NCBI GenBank assembly: GCA_949318235.1
Contig: OX439137.1
Coordinates: 11,999,198 to 12,063,197 of the forward strand
Length of the DNA: 64,000 nucleotides
Direction: 5' to 3'
DNA from: Ecdyonurus torrentis
Lineage: Eukaryota; Arthropoda; Insecta; Ephemeroptera; Heptageniidae
Shown here piece by piece: positions 1 to 13,133 of this stretch; position 1 is the stretch's first letter; each line of letters starts with the position of its first letter. The notes below the pieces were generated by a model. It had not been told where the DNA came from. It was given only the letters and a program-made list of their open reading frames with translations, and ran no database searches. Made by a program: the position numbers and the translations under genes.

Positions 1-645
1 TTTTTATGGTCACATTTTTTTTTTTTTTTTTTTTTACATTTTTTATGGAGAAAATACAGCTTTTTTAAAAAAAATTCAGCCACTGGAAAAAACTGTCCAG
101 TGGGTGCAAACTCGTCAGAACGATTTCAATAATTAAATAAACAAAAGAAATGCAAACCATCTTTCGGCGTAATGTCTACCGTCTCACTTAAAATAAAAAA
201 AGAATTTCAACAAATATTTTAAAAATGAAGGGGCATGTTTTTCAGAAGTTTTATATACACCAATATTATTTATTTTTCCTATAGAATTTTTTAAAACCAT
301 AAAAAAATGGCATGCAAGTTGTCTATTGAGACAAAATTTCACCAGAACCAAAAAGTAGCCATGCAATAGTGCTAAATACCTGTAAATATACAATCTGTGC
401 AATTTTGTCTCGTCATGACGTCATGCTAAGACGATATTCAATAGAAAAATGGTGTACTGGTTGCATTAAGTTAAATACTCCTTCTAAGGCTGAGTTTTGA
501 GGAAAATAAATAAATAATTTTTGCAAGCCCTGTCTTGTGATTTGTAGTATAAAAATCGATATTCTTGGTATTTTTAACTTTGTTTGAATTCTTTATTGTT
601 ATTTTTAGATTATTTTTTACTATTTTTGTACATGTAACTTGACTC
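1..645. other. AT-rich non-coding sequence
   Basis: No gene is visible. A poly(T) run sits near the left edge. A short hairpin with complementary CCACTGG and CCAGTGG stems lies near 80-110. A perfect TGACGTCA palindrome lies at 416-423. The open frames here have low-complexity composition and no recognisable domain. Confidence 0.6.
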
Positions 646-932
646 TTAAAGGCATAGACCACATAAAACAACATGTGCTTTTTTAATGAATAAACTGATA
701 ACAATTTTTATCAGAATGTAAAGTATGCAAATTGCATGAAAACTCATGTTTATCACGTCAGAAAGTCCAAAAATCAGTATGGAAATGTTGTGCGGGTTGC
801 ATAAATTGAATTTTCTGATCACTGCTTCAGGGCTACTGTTAGGTTTTGAGACAAACTAATATTATTTATGTAAATATCATCAAGTATTTTGTGATATCAA
901 TGCTTAAGTTTTTCTCTGTTCTATTCCTTTAA
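646..932 (+). mobile_element. MITE family A, copy 1 (internally shortened)
   Basis: This is a short non-autonomous DNA-transposon-like element. It begins with TTAAAGGCATAGACCAC and ends with TCTATTCCTTTAA, so the terminal inverted repeat is TTAAAG-N2-ATAGACC. Compared with the ~342-bp copies at 17278, 30320 and 58728, it lacks the internal segment containing CACGAGAGAGCGTG. Its CRE-like octamer is mutated to TCACGTCA. Flanking TA or TTAA is compatible with target duplication. There is no coding capacity. Orientation + is defined as the end with ATAGACCACATAAAAC on the left. Confidence 0.85.
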
Positions 933-933
933 G

Positions 934-1509
934 AGATACATCTTTATTTTCATTCTCCGAATCCTTAGATATAAATAATGTTCATATTACATCATTAGTA
1001 GATTCAGATCCATATTACGGTGACATTTTCTTATATTGTATCTTGATGGAGTGCAGAGATTTCAGCTTTCAGATTCTTTGGTTGTGAAGCAGTATACATA
1101 CATTGATTCAAAAATATAAGTAATATTAAAATTTAATATTTTAACATCATAACATTTCAACTCTTTTTTATTAAAATGTTTGTTTTGAAGAAAAAATTGT
1201 ATACATTTACATAAATTACTACATAAATTAACACTTAGCAAATGTTAGTTTATTTTATGATTTCATTTTTTTTTAACATTTTTTTATACATTAAAAATAT
1301 ATTTATTATTAAATAATTTCTTATTTTCAAATTAGTTATTTTGAAGCATTTAAACATTAATGGCAACAAATGCATTTTGGGACATTTTCACTTCAGGAAT
1401 TTTTTTGTAATAGCATTAAAATTACTTTGTAACAAGAATTCAATGATTTTTCTTTTAATTCATGGCTTTTATTGATATCTTTTTAGTATTTACATAACTT
1501 ATTATTTAT
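934..1509. other. AT-rich non-coding gap
   Basis: I see no gene, RNA or repeat copy here, only A/T-rich unique-looking sequence. Confidence 0.5.
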
Positions 1510-1818
1510 TATAGGGTGTGTACGCATGACGTCATTCTGAGTGCTTTTTGATGCTCTTCTTGAGCAATGAATAACATTGCTCAGCATAGGACAAACGTAG
1601 TTTTTGGCTATTTTCTTTAGAAAATTAGATATTTTTCAGTCATTATTATTTTTCTTGCATACTTAAGGTACTAATTCAACCTGTTAACAACATCAAAGCA
1701 CTCAAAAAAATTGCCAAGTATTTTTAAACTGGCAAAATGTACCATTTTACTATACAGGCCAATGTTATTTAGTACTCACTTATGACGTCGACTTTAACAT
1801 GAATGAAACCACCCTATA
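1510..1818 (+). mobile_element. MITE family B, copy 1
   Basis: The ~309-bp element starts TATAGGGTGTGTACGCATGA and ends CACCCTATA, giving a terminal inverted repeat built on TATAGGGTG. It contains TGACGTCA near its left end (1527-1534), the shared segment TGCTCAGCATAGGACAAAC, an (ATT)-rich centre, and the right-hand block CTTTAACATGAATG. The same order is seen in copies at 3241, 3537, 42666 and 63483. It is non-coding. Confidence 0.85.
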
Positions 1819-2509
1819 TCAGTTTATAGCAAAGGTACTATTACATACAGATTTGTTATTTTTTTTATTTTTGTAATAAAATATTCTTAATATCTTATTT
1901 AACGTATATTAAATTAATAATAATAAAATAATCATATTTAATCAATATTTTTTATAACTTTAACAAAAATTGTTCTGTTTTGTTATATATAATTGTATAT
2001 CTTATTCAAACTTTTGAATAATCTTTTATATAACATTATTCAACTTTTTTTCTTTACCTTATATTTTTACATATTAAGGTATATTTAATTTAAAAAGAAC
2101 TCAGTTTTAATCTAACTTTTAAAATAAAATTTAATAACATTACTTTTTTTTATTTCTAAAAGAAAAAAGAACAAAAAATGTACAAACTTATTTTTATTTT
2201 AAATGAAAGATTTTTTTATACTTTTTGATTATATTTTTTTTTATTCTTTAATATTTTATTTTATTTAGAGTACATCACTTACCATAAATCTTTTTTCAAC
2301 GTGTTTTATTTATTTAAAATTTTATTTAGGCTTATTTTTATCAAAAATAAAAGAAAGCTATTCAATGTCTTTTCAATTTTTTTTTCTGTCTGCGTTTTTT
2401 AATAAAGACGATTATACATAACAATTGCAACCTGTTTGTTATAAATAATTAAAAGAATATTTCTGGTAAAGTTTTGTTTTGGAATGTTAGAATAAAATGG
2501 TGAATTAAT
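1819..2509. other. Very AT-rich non-coding gap
   Basis: Nearly pure A/T sequence with T and A runs. No feature is supported. Confidence 0.5.
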
Positions 2510-2981
2510 CAGTCTTGTAGTCGTTATCTGATTTTTCCATAACGTTAACGTTACGTTAATTGCATATAAAACTATAACGATAACATTAACTCTAATTTGT
2601 CCTCAACTATAACGTTAACTTGCGTTAACTATAAACGTTAACAGCTTTTTTAGAGAATATGTTTTTTTTATGATTATTCGTAAATTTAATCATTTAAAAA
2701 GTTAATATTTAACTTATTATTACTCATTTAAAAAATAAAAAAGTAATTTTACTTAATATTTCTCTCACCTCGTCAGTTGATATTGTTTTTTCTAGCAGTA
2801 TAAAGTGACAATTTCTTTCAAAAAGTAACATTATAGTTATCGATATGTTAACTTCAATTTGTGTTAATCTATAACTATAACGATACTTTTTACAATGTTG
2901 TTAATCTATATTATAGAAATAACCAGTTAACGTTATAGTTAACTTAACGTTAACAATTTTACGTTAACGACTACAAGACTG
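2510..2981. mobile_element. Family L element rich in AACGTTA motifs, complete copy
   Basis: The 472-bp segment is bounded by CAGTCTTGTAGTCGTTA on the left and its inverted form TAACGACTACAAGACTG on the right. Inside, variants of the palindrome TAACGTTA/GTTAAC and CTATAACG recur many times on both sides of an AT-rich centre. The CAG...CTG ends recall hAT-type termini, but I do not see a clear 8-bp target duplication. A partial relative lies at 13134. It has no coding potential. Confidence 0.7.
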
Positions 2982-3240
2982 ATACAAGATAATAAAAATT
3001 GCTCTTTTGAAATATTTTATTACGAATTTCTATGAATTTTACAGTGTAGAGTATGTCATCATTATTGGTGGCCAGTGAGGGATATAATAGTAACAACGAG
3101 AAATTTGCGCTCCTTCTGGCTTTTCATCTGTAAATATAAGAGAATTATTCAATTGTTGAAGAAAAAAAATATAGACTCTTACAGTTTATAAACTCTCTTA
3201 GGAGTTTACAAAACGACATGATTAGTAAAGTTGTTGTTGT

Positions 3241-3533
3241 TTTACTGTATGCGCATGACGTCATATTTAATACGCTTGGACGCCATACTGTAGTAACATT
3301 TCTCATCAAAGGACAAAATTCAAATTTTTGGTTATTTTCTTAGGGAAATCTGGTAATTTTTTTATGTTATTATTATTTTTTCTCACATATTTAAGATACT
3401 AATTCAACAGCATCCATGTTTTCAAAAATATTGCTGGTTAGTATTTTTAAACTGGCAAAATGACCTATGCAGCTCATGTTATTGCGTCATCTAGCATGGC
3501 ATTGACTTTAACATGAATGCATACACCCTTTAT
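3241..3533 (+). mobile_element. MITE family B, copy 2
   Basis: Family B copy with GCGCATGACGTCAT at the left and AACATGAATGCATACACCC at the right. TGACGTCA is intact at 3256-3263. It lies immediately beside an inverted copy at 3537, separated by only a few bases. Confidence 0.85.
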
Positions 3534-3536
3534 GCT

Positions 3537-3845
3537 TATAGGGTCTATGCATTCATGTTAAAATCGATGCTATGTTGGTTCACTCAATAACATGGGTGGC
3601 ATAGGGAAATAACACATTTTGCCAGATTAAAAACATTATGAATATTTATGAGAGCATCGATGCAGTAAATATGTTGAATTAGTATCTCAAGTATGTATGA
3701 AAAATAACAATAACAAAAAATCAACATATTTCCCACAAAAAAATTGCCTAAAACGAAGTTTGTCCTATGCTCAGAAATGTTGTTCACTACTCCAGTATGG
3801 CCTCCAAGTGCATTTAATATGATGTCATCCGGTTACACCCTATAG
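3537..3845 (-). mobile_element. MITE family B, copy 3 (inverted neighbour)
   Basis: Reverse-oriented family B copy: it begins GGGTCTATGCATTCATG and ends TTACACCCTATAG. The CRE-like octamer is changed to TGATGTCA. The open frame spanning it is a by-product of the repeat, not a gene. Together with copy 2 it makes a ~600-bp tail-to-tail inverted pair. Confidence 0.85.
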
Positions 3846-4528
3846 ACAGAGGGATTTGAATAATTATTTTAACTTTTTACATTATATTGGAAATTGATAA
3901 TTTTTAAGAAATAATAATATAAAAAAAAAATGTTTTGCCTTGCAACTTTGACAGGAATCTAAAACTTTATAAATGTATGTTTTTTTTTATATATTTATAT
4001 CTTTGCAACAATCTTGTATAGTTAAAAAAAATTAGTCCGTGAAGACATCTAAAATTCAACCAACATAGAGAATAAAGAATAGTATATAAAAAAAAAGTGG
4101 TGAACACGTTGTAAAGAATCGTGTGCGAGTGACGCAAAGTTAAATTGCCCTAACGATTGACAAGGTCACTCTTTTTATATCCAAGAAAAAGAAGATGAAT
4201 CGAAATTTCTGCTGATAAGATGGTCTTTTTGTTTGCTTCTTCATAGTTATAAATAGAACTACTTTTTTTTTTTTTTTTTTTGCTAACTAGAGAACATGAT
4301 TTTTTTTCTACTTCTTCTTCTATAGCTTGTGTTGCTGTCATCAATTGAGTTTGAGAAAAATGATGAAATGCGAGGTTACTAAACTCTATTATAAATATAT
4401 GAAAGTCATACTTTATGGTCAATGTAATGAAATGAACAAAAAACAAACTGTAATTAATGTCACTTATAACATGCGTCTAATTAATTATTATAGTTTTTTT
4501 TTCTACACCTCGAAAGCAAAATACAAAA
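3846..4528. other. AT-rich non-coding gap
   Basis: A short poly(T) run near 4263-4281 and small open frames without recognisable protein features. Nothing further is supported. Confidence 0.5.
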
Positions 4529-4826
4529 TATCTGTTCTATAAACTACACACAACTCTTGAGCCAGCTTCGAAAAATTTCCTTTGTTAAAAACATCTGATC
4601 ATGACGTCATTACCTGTTTACTACGTGTATGGTGGATCATTGTCATTCCTTCGTTTAGAACTTTAGACCTGATAAAAATGAACGAAAATGCACCAAAAAG
4701 AGTTCCATGCTTACAATGCGACTCACTTTTATCGGCTCAAAAAACAGGATCAACCAATGAATGTGTCTTATTTTGTTGGGCAGCCAATCACTGTTAATGG
4801 GATTCACTGTACTTTACAGAACAAGC
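4529..4826 (+). mobile_element. MITE family D, copy 1
   Basis: Begins GTTCTATAAACTACACACAA and ends TTTACAGAACAAGCT, so the termini form an inverted repeat AGCTTGTTCTRTAAA. It contains TGACGTCA (4602-4609) and two CCAAT-type motifs (ACCAATG near 4754 and GCCAATCACTG near 4783). Related copies are at 21191 and, inverted, at 59871. Two overlapping short open frames in it are conserved only as DNA and show no coding features. Confidence 0.8.
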
Positions 4827-5108
4827 TATCATGTATATTTATTTATTACACATTTGTACCGGTTTCTTATTATTTTGTGTTATGAACCCACTTTTTTCCC
4901 CTTTTTTTTTCAACTTTAATTTTAATAATGTAATTTATCTGTATTGATTACGGTCTGATATTTGTTTTAAGACTCACAAAGTAGAAATTCTGGTAATTTT
5001 ACCTATGGAGAAATGTTACATGTTATTTATTTCATTTTTAATTAATTCATTTCTTATTTTACGGTCATATTTTAATTATAACTAAAAATGCTCGTTTGTG
5101 AAAAAAAA

Positions 5109-5251
<143 letters not shown>

Positions 5252-7608
5252 TCATCTCTTAAAAAGAGAAAAATACATAATAATAAAATACATTAATACC
5301 GTGTGCAAAATGCATTTAAGTATAATTAATATCTTAAGTAAAACACAAATAGCACAATAAAATATAACAATTTTACACTAAACGATTTCTTTAAACAAAA
5401 GTTGATAGAATTACCAACTTGGCAATATTTGAAAACAAATCTAAAGTACGATAAAAAAAAAGTTATAAAATTCTTTAAGTACATAAAATTTGTTTTAAAT
5501 GTAGATAAAATAGCTAAAAAAAAAAAAAAACTCTTTACCAAAGATTGAGGATTTACTAGATTTAAAGTGCCTTTTATGCCATTTTATTAATACAGATTTT
5601 GTATATGATGGTAAAAAAAAGTTTTGAGTGCTACTTTTTTCTACTAATTCCAAATCCTTTAAAAACTTTATAACCCCTTCTCTTCAGATTATATTTTTAT
5701 ATATTTAAAAAAATCTCTCGTATTAAAAACACCATATTTTTCTGAAAAATTCATTCATGTGTAAAATATTATATCAATTTTATTTTATTTATATGAAGAT
5801 ATTCTTAAAATCTGTAAAGTAAATAAATTTTGTTAAATAAAAGAGAAAAACACGCAATATATACTGTATAAGTATAATTATTTATATGATTTGCGAAATA
5901 AGTATAATCAAAAGGAAAAAAAGAAGCTTTTTCAGAACAATTCAGTATGGGAAATATAAAATAAAAACAATGGAGAGAGAGAGAGAGAATGAGAGGTTGT
6001 TTAGGCCTATATTTATTTAGGATCTTTTTAGAAATCCAAGGCACTTTCCAAAATTTCTCATTATTTTCAAAAAAAAAAAAAAAAAAAAAAAAGAGGTTAC
6101 AAACCAAAATGAAATATAATAAAAGCAAAATACCCAACTATCAATTTCAGTTAATAGAATTTTTCAAAAGTCCATATTTTATTGACAAAAACTTTTTTGA
6201 ACCACTGTTTATTCGATTTGATTCGATTTTTTTTTATTAAACTCAGAATTTAGCAGAAAGTATCTTTAAGAAGAAACAATAGCTTCTATCTACAGTTTAT
6301 TTGCTCATTGTCATATAGACAATATTTACGTTTTTACTTTCAAGATATGAATTTTAAAGAGAAGGTCAATAGTTCTTACCAATGTTGACTTGTATAACCA
6401 ATTAAAAGCGAGCTTGAAAAATGGTTTTAGAATCGCGGGACAATCCTTTAAGATTTTTTGGGGAAAGTCACAAAATAGTTAAAACTGAGGAACTTAAATG
6501 CTGCTTGATATAAATAGCCTCATTTTTACTATTTTTTTTATCAGTTTTTAATTTTTTTTATTTATTATTATTATTATTTTGCACCGGTAAATACATGAAC
6601 AAAAATGTTTAAGTAATAATTATCCTATCTAAATACAATCCTTAACAATTTTTTTTTTGCTGTATTGTATATAAATAGTGAGTGTAGTATTACATAGCAT
6701 AATAATAGCTAAGATTTTCAGCATAATTACTAATTATATTCCAAAATAGTCAAGGTTTGTACAGAATAACATACCTTGCAAAATAGCAATATTTGTGTGC
6801 TTTAAAATGTAAAAAGTTCTATTAAATGCAAGCATGTACCGTTTTTTTTTTTTTTTTTTTTTACTTGAATGTACATTTTATAGAATGAAAAGGAAAAAAA
6901 AGAAGAATAGTTTGAATTTGTAATCAAATGGAAAAGTATTGAACATAACAAGAGAGAGAGAGAGATAGTTACAAGTAAATTTATATGCAGTATAACAAAC
7001 TGCATATCAAAGAAATAATTTAAATAAACATAAAACTTTTTTCTCTCTCTGTCTCTCTTTTGTAAACTAAATAAAAATCTGAATGCTGCCCTACTTTTTT
7101 TTTTTCAAATAACATTTTCTACTTCAAAGTAATAATTAAACCAATAGTTTTTATTTAATTTATATAATATCATATCATACAATTTTTTTCTTGTTACTTA
7201 TATTTTAATGATGGATATATTTATGCATTATTTTATATTTAATTGAATTTTTAATTGAATAACTACGAGTTTTTATTTCTTTTATATAATATAATACACA
7301 CATATATTTAAAGTTTGCTGTAGATACAAAGAATTTTATCAATACTATAATTTTTTCTTTCAAACACAGAAACGTTCTTTGTAAATCTTTTACGTTTCAA
7401 ATATAGTGGAAAAAACAGATGAACATTTGTTTCCTATTATAAAAATGTATACTTTAACGTATGGAGAAGTGTTTATATAGTAGCACTCAAAGAGTTCTCA
7501 AAATAAATGAGGCTTGCTAACCTGATGATAAAAGAAATTACTTAGCTTTATGTTGTATCTATGTCATATTATAATATAAATTGGAATTGCATGAATATGC
7601 TGTACAAC
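5252..7608. other. AT-rich non-coding stretch
   Basis: No gene or repeated element recognised. It holds A/T homopolymers (notably 6069-6091 and 6841-6862) and short (AG)n or (TC)n runs near 5974, 6952 and 7042. Confidence 0.5.
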
Positions 7609-7829
7609 TTAAAGGAATAGACCAGAGAAAAACATAAGCGTTTATATCACAAAACACTTGATGAGATTTCCATAAATAACATTAGTTTGTCTCAAAACCC
7701 AACAGTAGCCCCGAAGCAGTGATCAGGGGCTACTGTTGGGTTTTGAGACAAACTATTGTTATTTATGTAAATTACATCAAGTGTTTTGTGATATAAATGC
7801 TTATGTTTTTCTCTGGTCTATTCTTTTAA
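7609..7829. mobile_element. Chimeric MITE family A copy made of two identical ends
   Basis: Instead of the usual two different ends, both halves derive from the TTAAAGGAATAGACCAGAG end. Left arm (7609-7718) and right arm (about 7722-7829) are near-perfect reverse complements meeting at AGTAGCCCC...GGGGCTACT. A stray end of the same type (TAGTCTATTCCTTTAA) lies just downstream at 7863-7878. Confidence 0.85.
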
Positions 7830-7903
7830 ATAGACCGTAAAAAGCCATTAGCATGCGAACTCTAGTCTATTCCTTTAAAATAAAGATTTGAAGATTTAGA
7901 AAA

Positions 7904-8105
7904 GAGCACGGAGAAAAAATAAATACGTAATGATTTAGCAAGCTCAATTTAGCACCATTTATTCATAACATCATAATTTATGATTATACTACATAATAGC
8001 TTAAATAATAGCATAATTCTTGAGATGTGTAGCTTATTTATGCTATTCTAAAACAGCAAGTAATAGTAATTAGTGATTATTCAATAGCATAACTGAAATA
8101 CTTTT
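7904..8105 (+). mobile_element. MITE family G, diverged copy
   Basis: Starts GCACGGAGAAAAAATAAATA then CGTAATGATTTAGC, resembling the ACACGGAAAGAATAAATTAC start of the copies at 17693 and 32201. It contains repeated TATGCTATT/AGCATAATT motifs. The right boundary is not clear. Confidence 0.5.
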
Positions 8106-8695
8106 TTTCCATTTAGCAAACTATTTTAACTTTTTATTTTGTTTAAATTCTATTTGTAAAACATTTTATTACAATGTAAAATTTTCTATTTGTAAAATTC
8201 AATTAAAATTACATACTATATAATCATTTTCTATAGGTACCGTTAAATTGATACTAATTAATTATTAATATATTATATCAATATAATTCAAAAATAATTA
8301 TATATTATGAGTGTTTATTTTGTTCATAGTCTCTTTACAATGACTATATTCATCAATATAGTAAATTAAAAAAGTGAAGGGATAAAATAATTATATAAAT
8401 AAAATTAATAATACAATTTTTTTATATTTTTTATGTTTTCTACCTCAGCTATAGTATAACATAACACATTATTATAGTCACACCGCAATACATTTGTATG
8501 TGTGCATGTTCTATACACCCGAGCCAGCTTATGTGTGGCAATGAAAAACATGTGTACTACATACTAGCACACATTTAAACTGAACTTTTCAAAACTTTAC
8601 TTTTATCAAGAAGTTTTTCACTAAAAACTTTTTAGTTATCTTTAAATCAGTTTTTTTTTTCTTTAAAAACAAACTTTTTTTTTTTTAACATTGTT

Positions 8696-8726
<31 letters not shown>

Positions 8727-9088
8727 GTAAATTTTAGACTTAAAATATTCTTAGCGTAGAAAGAAGAGAGTGCAGCTATGAGAATTTTTTTTATTGGTGA
8801 TATTGAAAAATATAAAGGTAAAAAATAACGAGAGAGAAAAGAACAATAATTATAAACTTTATAAAGAGAAATCCATCTAAGAATGCATTTTTTAAAATTT
8901 AATCCTAAACTAAACACAAAGTTCTTAGCTTGCTTGTACTATACTTTTTAAAAGTTGATCCACACTAATTTCTTAACACTTTTGATTTTTTTTTTAATGT
9001 TACTAACTAAAAAGTAAATAAGTAATAAAAATATAAGCTAAATAAACTTCAATAATCTACTACGTTATTTGTCTGTTATGCCATGTAA
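8106..9088. other. AT-rich non-coding stretch
   Basis: A/T-rich DNA with a poly(T) run at about 8701-8726. No gene is supported. Confidence 0.5.
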
Positions 9089-9754
<666 letters not shown>

Positions 9755-9800
9755 TACTGTACAAAGTGACTATTATTTTATCATTGTTATTTAAAATAGT

Positions 9801-9839
9801 GACATCAGCGAGTGTAAAGCCCAGTGTCTTCACAGAAGG
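9801..9839 (+). other. Possible small exon (weak)
   Basis: A 39-nt segment follows ...TATTTAAAATAG and ends CACAGAAG before GTAAGA, a good donor match. It is less AT-rich than its surroundings and open in frame, reading VTSASVKPSVFTE. The upstream pyrimidine tract is mediocre. This could be chance. Confidence 0.2.
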
Positions 9840-9874
9840 TAAGACAATAATTTATTTCACCAAGAAATTTTCTT

Positions 9875-9877
<3 letters not shown>

Positions 9878-9939
<62 letters not shown>
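9878..9939. repeat. (TA)n microsatellite
   Basis: About 30 uninterrupted TA units. Confidence 0.97.
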
Positions 9940-9941
<2 letters not shown>

Positions 9942-9947
9942 CAAAAT

Positions 9948-10310
9948 AAGGCAATGAGGAAGACTAAAAAATTTAGGGGTAATTTTATTTCATATTCAAA
10001 AAGAGTATCGCTAAAAGCGATAAATGTGTGAATTTCTAATTTTTTAATTCATTAAGTATTCTTAATTAATTGTTGAAAGTCGTGAAATGACGTCACAGGC
10101 TGCAACTTTTTCCTATGCCCACATGCATAAGGTGAAACCTAAGATGTCACTTCGTGACTTTCAAAAAAATAATTAAAAATACCATATGAAATTAAAACTT
10201 AGAAACTCACATGTTTATCGATTCAGGACAATGTCCTCTTTTACAATATGAAATAAAATTACTCACTAAATTTTTTTGTAGTCTTTCTCAATACTCGCCA
10301 CTTATTCTTA
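9948..10310. mobile_element. Family K foldback MITE
   Basis: An imperfect palindrome over ~360 bp. The left end AATAAGGCAATGAGGAAGAC pairs with GTCTTTCTCAATACTCGCC and CTTATT at the right. Further paired landmarks are GTAATTTTATTTCATATT with AATATGAAATAAAATTAC, and GAAAGTCGTGAAATGACGTC with GATGTCACTTCGTGACTTTC. It contains TGACGTCA at 10088-10095. Only one copy is seen here and it has no coding capacity. Confidence 0.75.
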
Positions 10311-12291
10311 ATTTAGTTTTTATCAGACCCAAAAAAAATGAATTAAAATAGTTGAAATAAAATAAAGGTGGATAATATTTTTATTTCATTAGACTTTTCT
10401 TCATCAAAATTTTATATAATTTATATTTTTTATTTAAGTAAATATTTGTATTCTTAAATTTGAATATTATATTCAAAAATTGTAAAGAAAACATATTTCA
10501 GTTTGTAAAAGTCGTTTACACGAGATTAAGAGAGAAGAAGATCAGAGAGAAAGGGAGAGTTTATTTTCTTTAAGAAAACTTGAAAACTTTGAAAATTAAT
10601 AACCTCCACTTCAAGTTTATTTTTCATTATTAATTTGTACTTTTTTTTTCTTCGTTACTTTCAACAAATATTTGATATATACTATAAAATTTTAATTAAT
10701 AAATCATATAAAAATTTTGTTTAATGGTTTGAAAAATATTTTAATAAACATATAATGGAGATTTGACTACACATATTTTATTTGTTAAATTTCTTTGTGT
10801 TACAGTTTTCACCCCTTGAAATGTAAAAAGGGGTGCAGTATAAAAACCTTTATTAAGACTAACTTTGCTAATTTTTATAATGAAAAGTTGTGCACATACC
10901 TAAATAGTGGAAGATTCTTAAAAAATAATTAAAAAAGAAGAAGAAGCGCAACAGATTATTAGTTTTCTAACTGCATTGCATTATCAATATCTTATCGTTA
11001 TTTTTTAACATAAAACTTCTAATCAAGAATGGAAGAAAAATGATGCGTTTGAGTGTTGTTAAAAATTGTCATTAATCAGTTATTAATTAGTAAAAATAAA
11101 CGTAAAAGTATGTTAAAATTAATTTAAATTTCCTGAGAATTATTATATTATTTATTTTTTGTGTTTATTCTTAACTTACTGTTTACTAAATGTAATTTAT
11201 CAAAAATAAATTCACTATTTTAACTTGACTGCATGATACTTTTTTTAAAGTATATTTTTAATTATTTGTGTTTTTATAACATCCTCGCACAAATTTGTAA
11301 TCATTTGTGATAAAAATAGTGGTCAAAGCTGTATGAAAAGGGTTGCAAAAACCCTAATAAGGTTTTAATATTATGAGTGCAATTTATGAAAATTCTTATG
11401 CAGCCTAAAGGATTCAGAATGCCTAAATAGTCATAAGGTCTTGTAAGTTTTCTTAAAAGTATTTAAAAATATTGGTGTCAATCGTTTAAGAACGTTTATG
11501 AGTGACGAAGAAAAAAAATGGGAGAGGGGGGGGGGGATATTGCATATTCTGAAAGCATGCATCGTCTTAAATCGATTGATATGTGATATGATGTGATCAG
11601 ATCATTCAGTTTAAAAAGAAACAAAAACTAACTTGATTTATAATTTAAAAAAAAAAAAAAAAAAAAACGGTGACATTCTCTTTCTTATATTATTAAATTC
11701 TCTTATCCTTCTAACCACTGCATGAAAATATATTTTTCAGCATAAAAACAATAGCTGTATTAAAAAATATATATATAAAAACATTTGAATCCTAATTTTA
11801 GTAGCATTACAAATACACATAAAAATAAATCATTATATATAAATAAAAAATAAATTAGATTACGATTCCGGCTCAAAGATTACTCCGTAAAAAAGGCATC
11901 CCACTATATTTACTATGACTGCCGTATTTTATAGCACATAAAATAACAGTATGCAATAATTATATCATTATTTTAATGTTAATAATAAAGTAAGTGTCAC
12001 TCTAAAAAGCGTGATAGTATTCAATGCGTATAGAATATATTTTTATTATTGTTATAAAAATATTGTTCTTTATATTCTCAAGAGCATGTTATATGAAATG
12101 TAAGAATCCCAATTGACCATAGTTTATACAGTCTGAATAAAATATTTTGTATATATTGTCATATGGTTTTTGTATGTTTATATATATCTCTCTACGTTTA
12201 TATTCTCTAAAGACTTTTAAGAGATCGAAAAAAAAAAAAGGAGTTTTTGTTGTTGTTATATTCCATAGTGAACAGTTGACAGTATAAAAAG

Positions 12292-12328
<37 letters not shown>

Positions 12329-12642
12329 AGAATGTTATGAATTAAACATGAATGTTTGTCGCGGGTACATAAAAAATATAGTGTTTTTTTTTATTGTATC
12401 AATTTATTTAATTAAATTGTTTTAATTAGATGACGAATGATTTTTTATTTTACACAGTTTTTTTGTTTATTTAAAATTTTGATAGAGGTTAATTTATACT
12501 ATGTTTATTTTAAATTATTATACACTATATATGGACATTAAAAAAAAGTCTACTCTGTAGCCCATACCATACAGAACCATAATAATACACCTAATGTATT
12601 TCATTTTTTTTTTTTAAACTGGAGATTACTGGGCATTACTGG
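10311..12642. other. AT-rich non-coding stretch
   Basis: No gene is visible. Minor items: a hairpin with TTCACCCCTT and AAGGGGTGCA stems at 10806-10839, an isolated G-run of about 11 at 11526-11536, and poly(A) runs at about 11647-11667 and 12294-12327. Confidence 0.5.
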
Positions 12643-13035
12643 GCCCTTGTCAACTTACTTTTTTATAATTTAGAATACTAGATTGATAATTACCATACCT
12701 TAATATCTATTAATTAGACACCATCACACGTTGATTTTGTATTCATTTTCGATTGTTTTCCTTTTTGCTGTTATATCACGTATTTGACGTCACAATGTAC
12801 CGATGGGGCCGTGATAGGGGTAAAGAACTTGAGGGAGGGGCTTAAATTTATCACGGTGACTGTGATTGGCAGCAGTACATTGTGACGTCAGATACGTGAT
12901 ATAAATGCAAAAAGGAAAATAAACGAAAATAAATACAAAATCAACGTGATGGTGTCTAATTCATGGATATTAAGGTATGGTAATTATCAGTCTAGTATTC
13001 TAAATGATAAAAAAGTAAGTTGACAAGGGCTTTAA
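12643..13035. mobile_element. MITE family C, copy 1 (long palindrome)
   Basis: The ends GCCCTTGTCAACTTACTTTT and AAAGTAAGTTGACAAGGGC are inverted repeats extending ~150 bp inward through TAGAATACTAGATTGATAAT and its partner. The less symmetric centre carries TGACGTCA twice (12785-12792, 12883-12890), TTTATCACGGTGAC and a reverse CCAAT motif (GATTGGC). The second full copy is at 40992, with its centre in the opposite orientation. Confidence 0.9.
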
Positions 13036-13133
13036 TTGTATATATTTTTATTTAAATTAAAGTAGTCTTTCTTATTTCAATGCAGGAACTAAGTTTTTTT
13101 ATTATTATTTTTGTTATTAACAAATTATGAGAT

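Noticed and set aside
11521..11540. G-run as a possible quadruplex
   Set aside because: A single run of about 11 Gs without three further G-tracts nearby.
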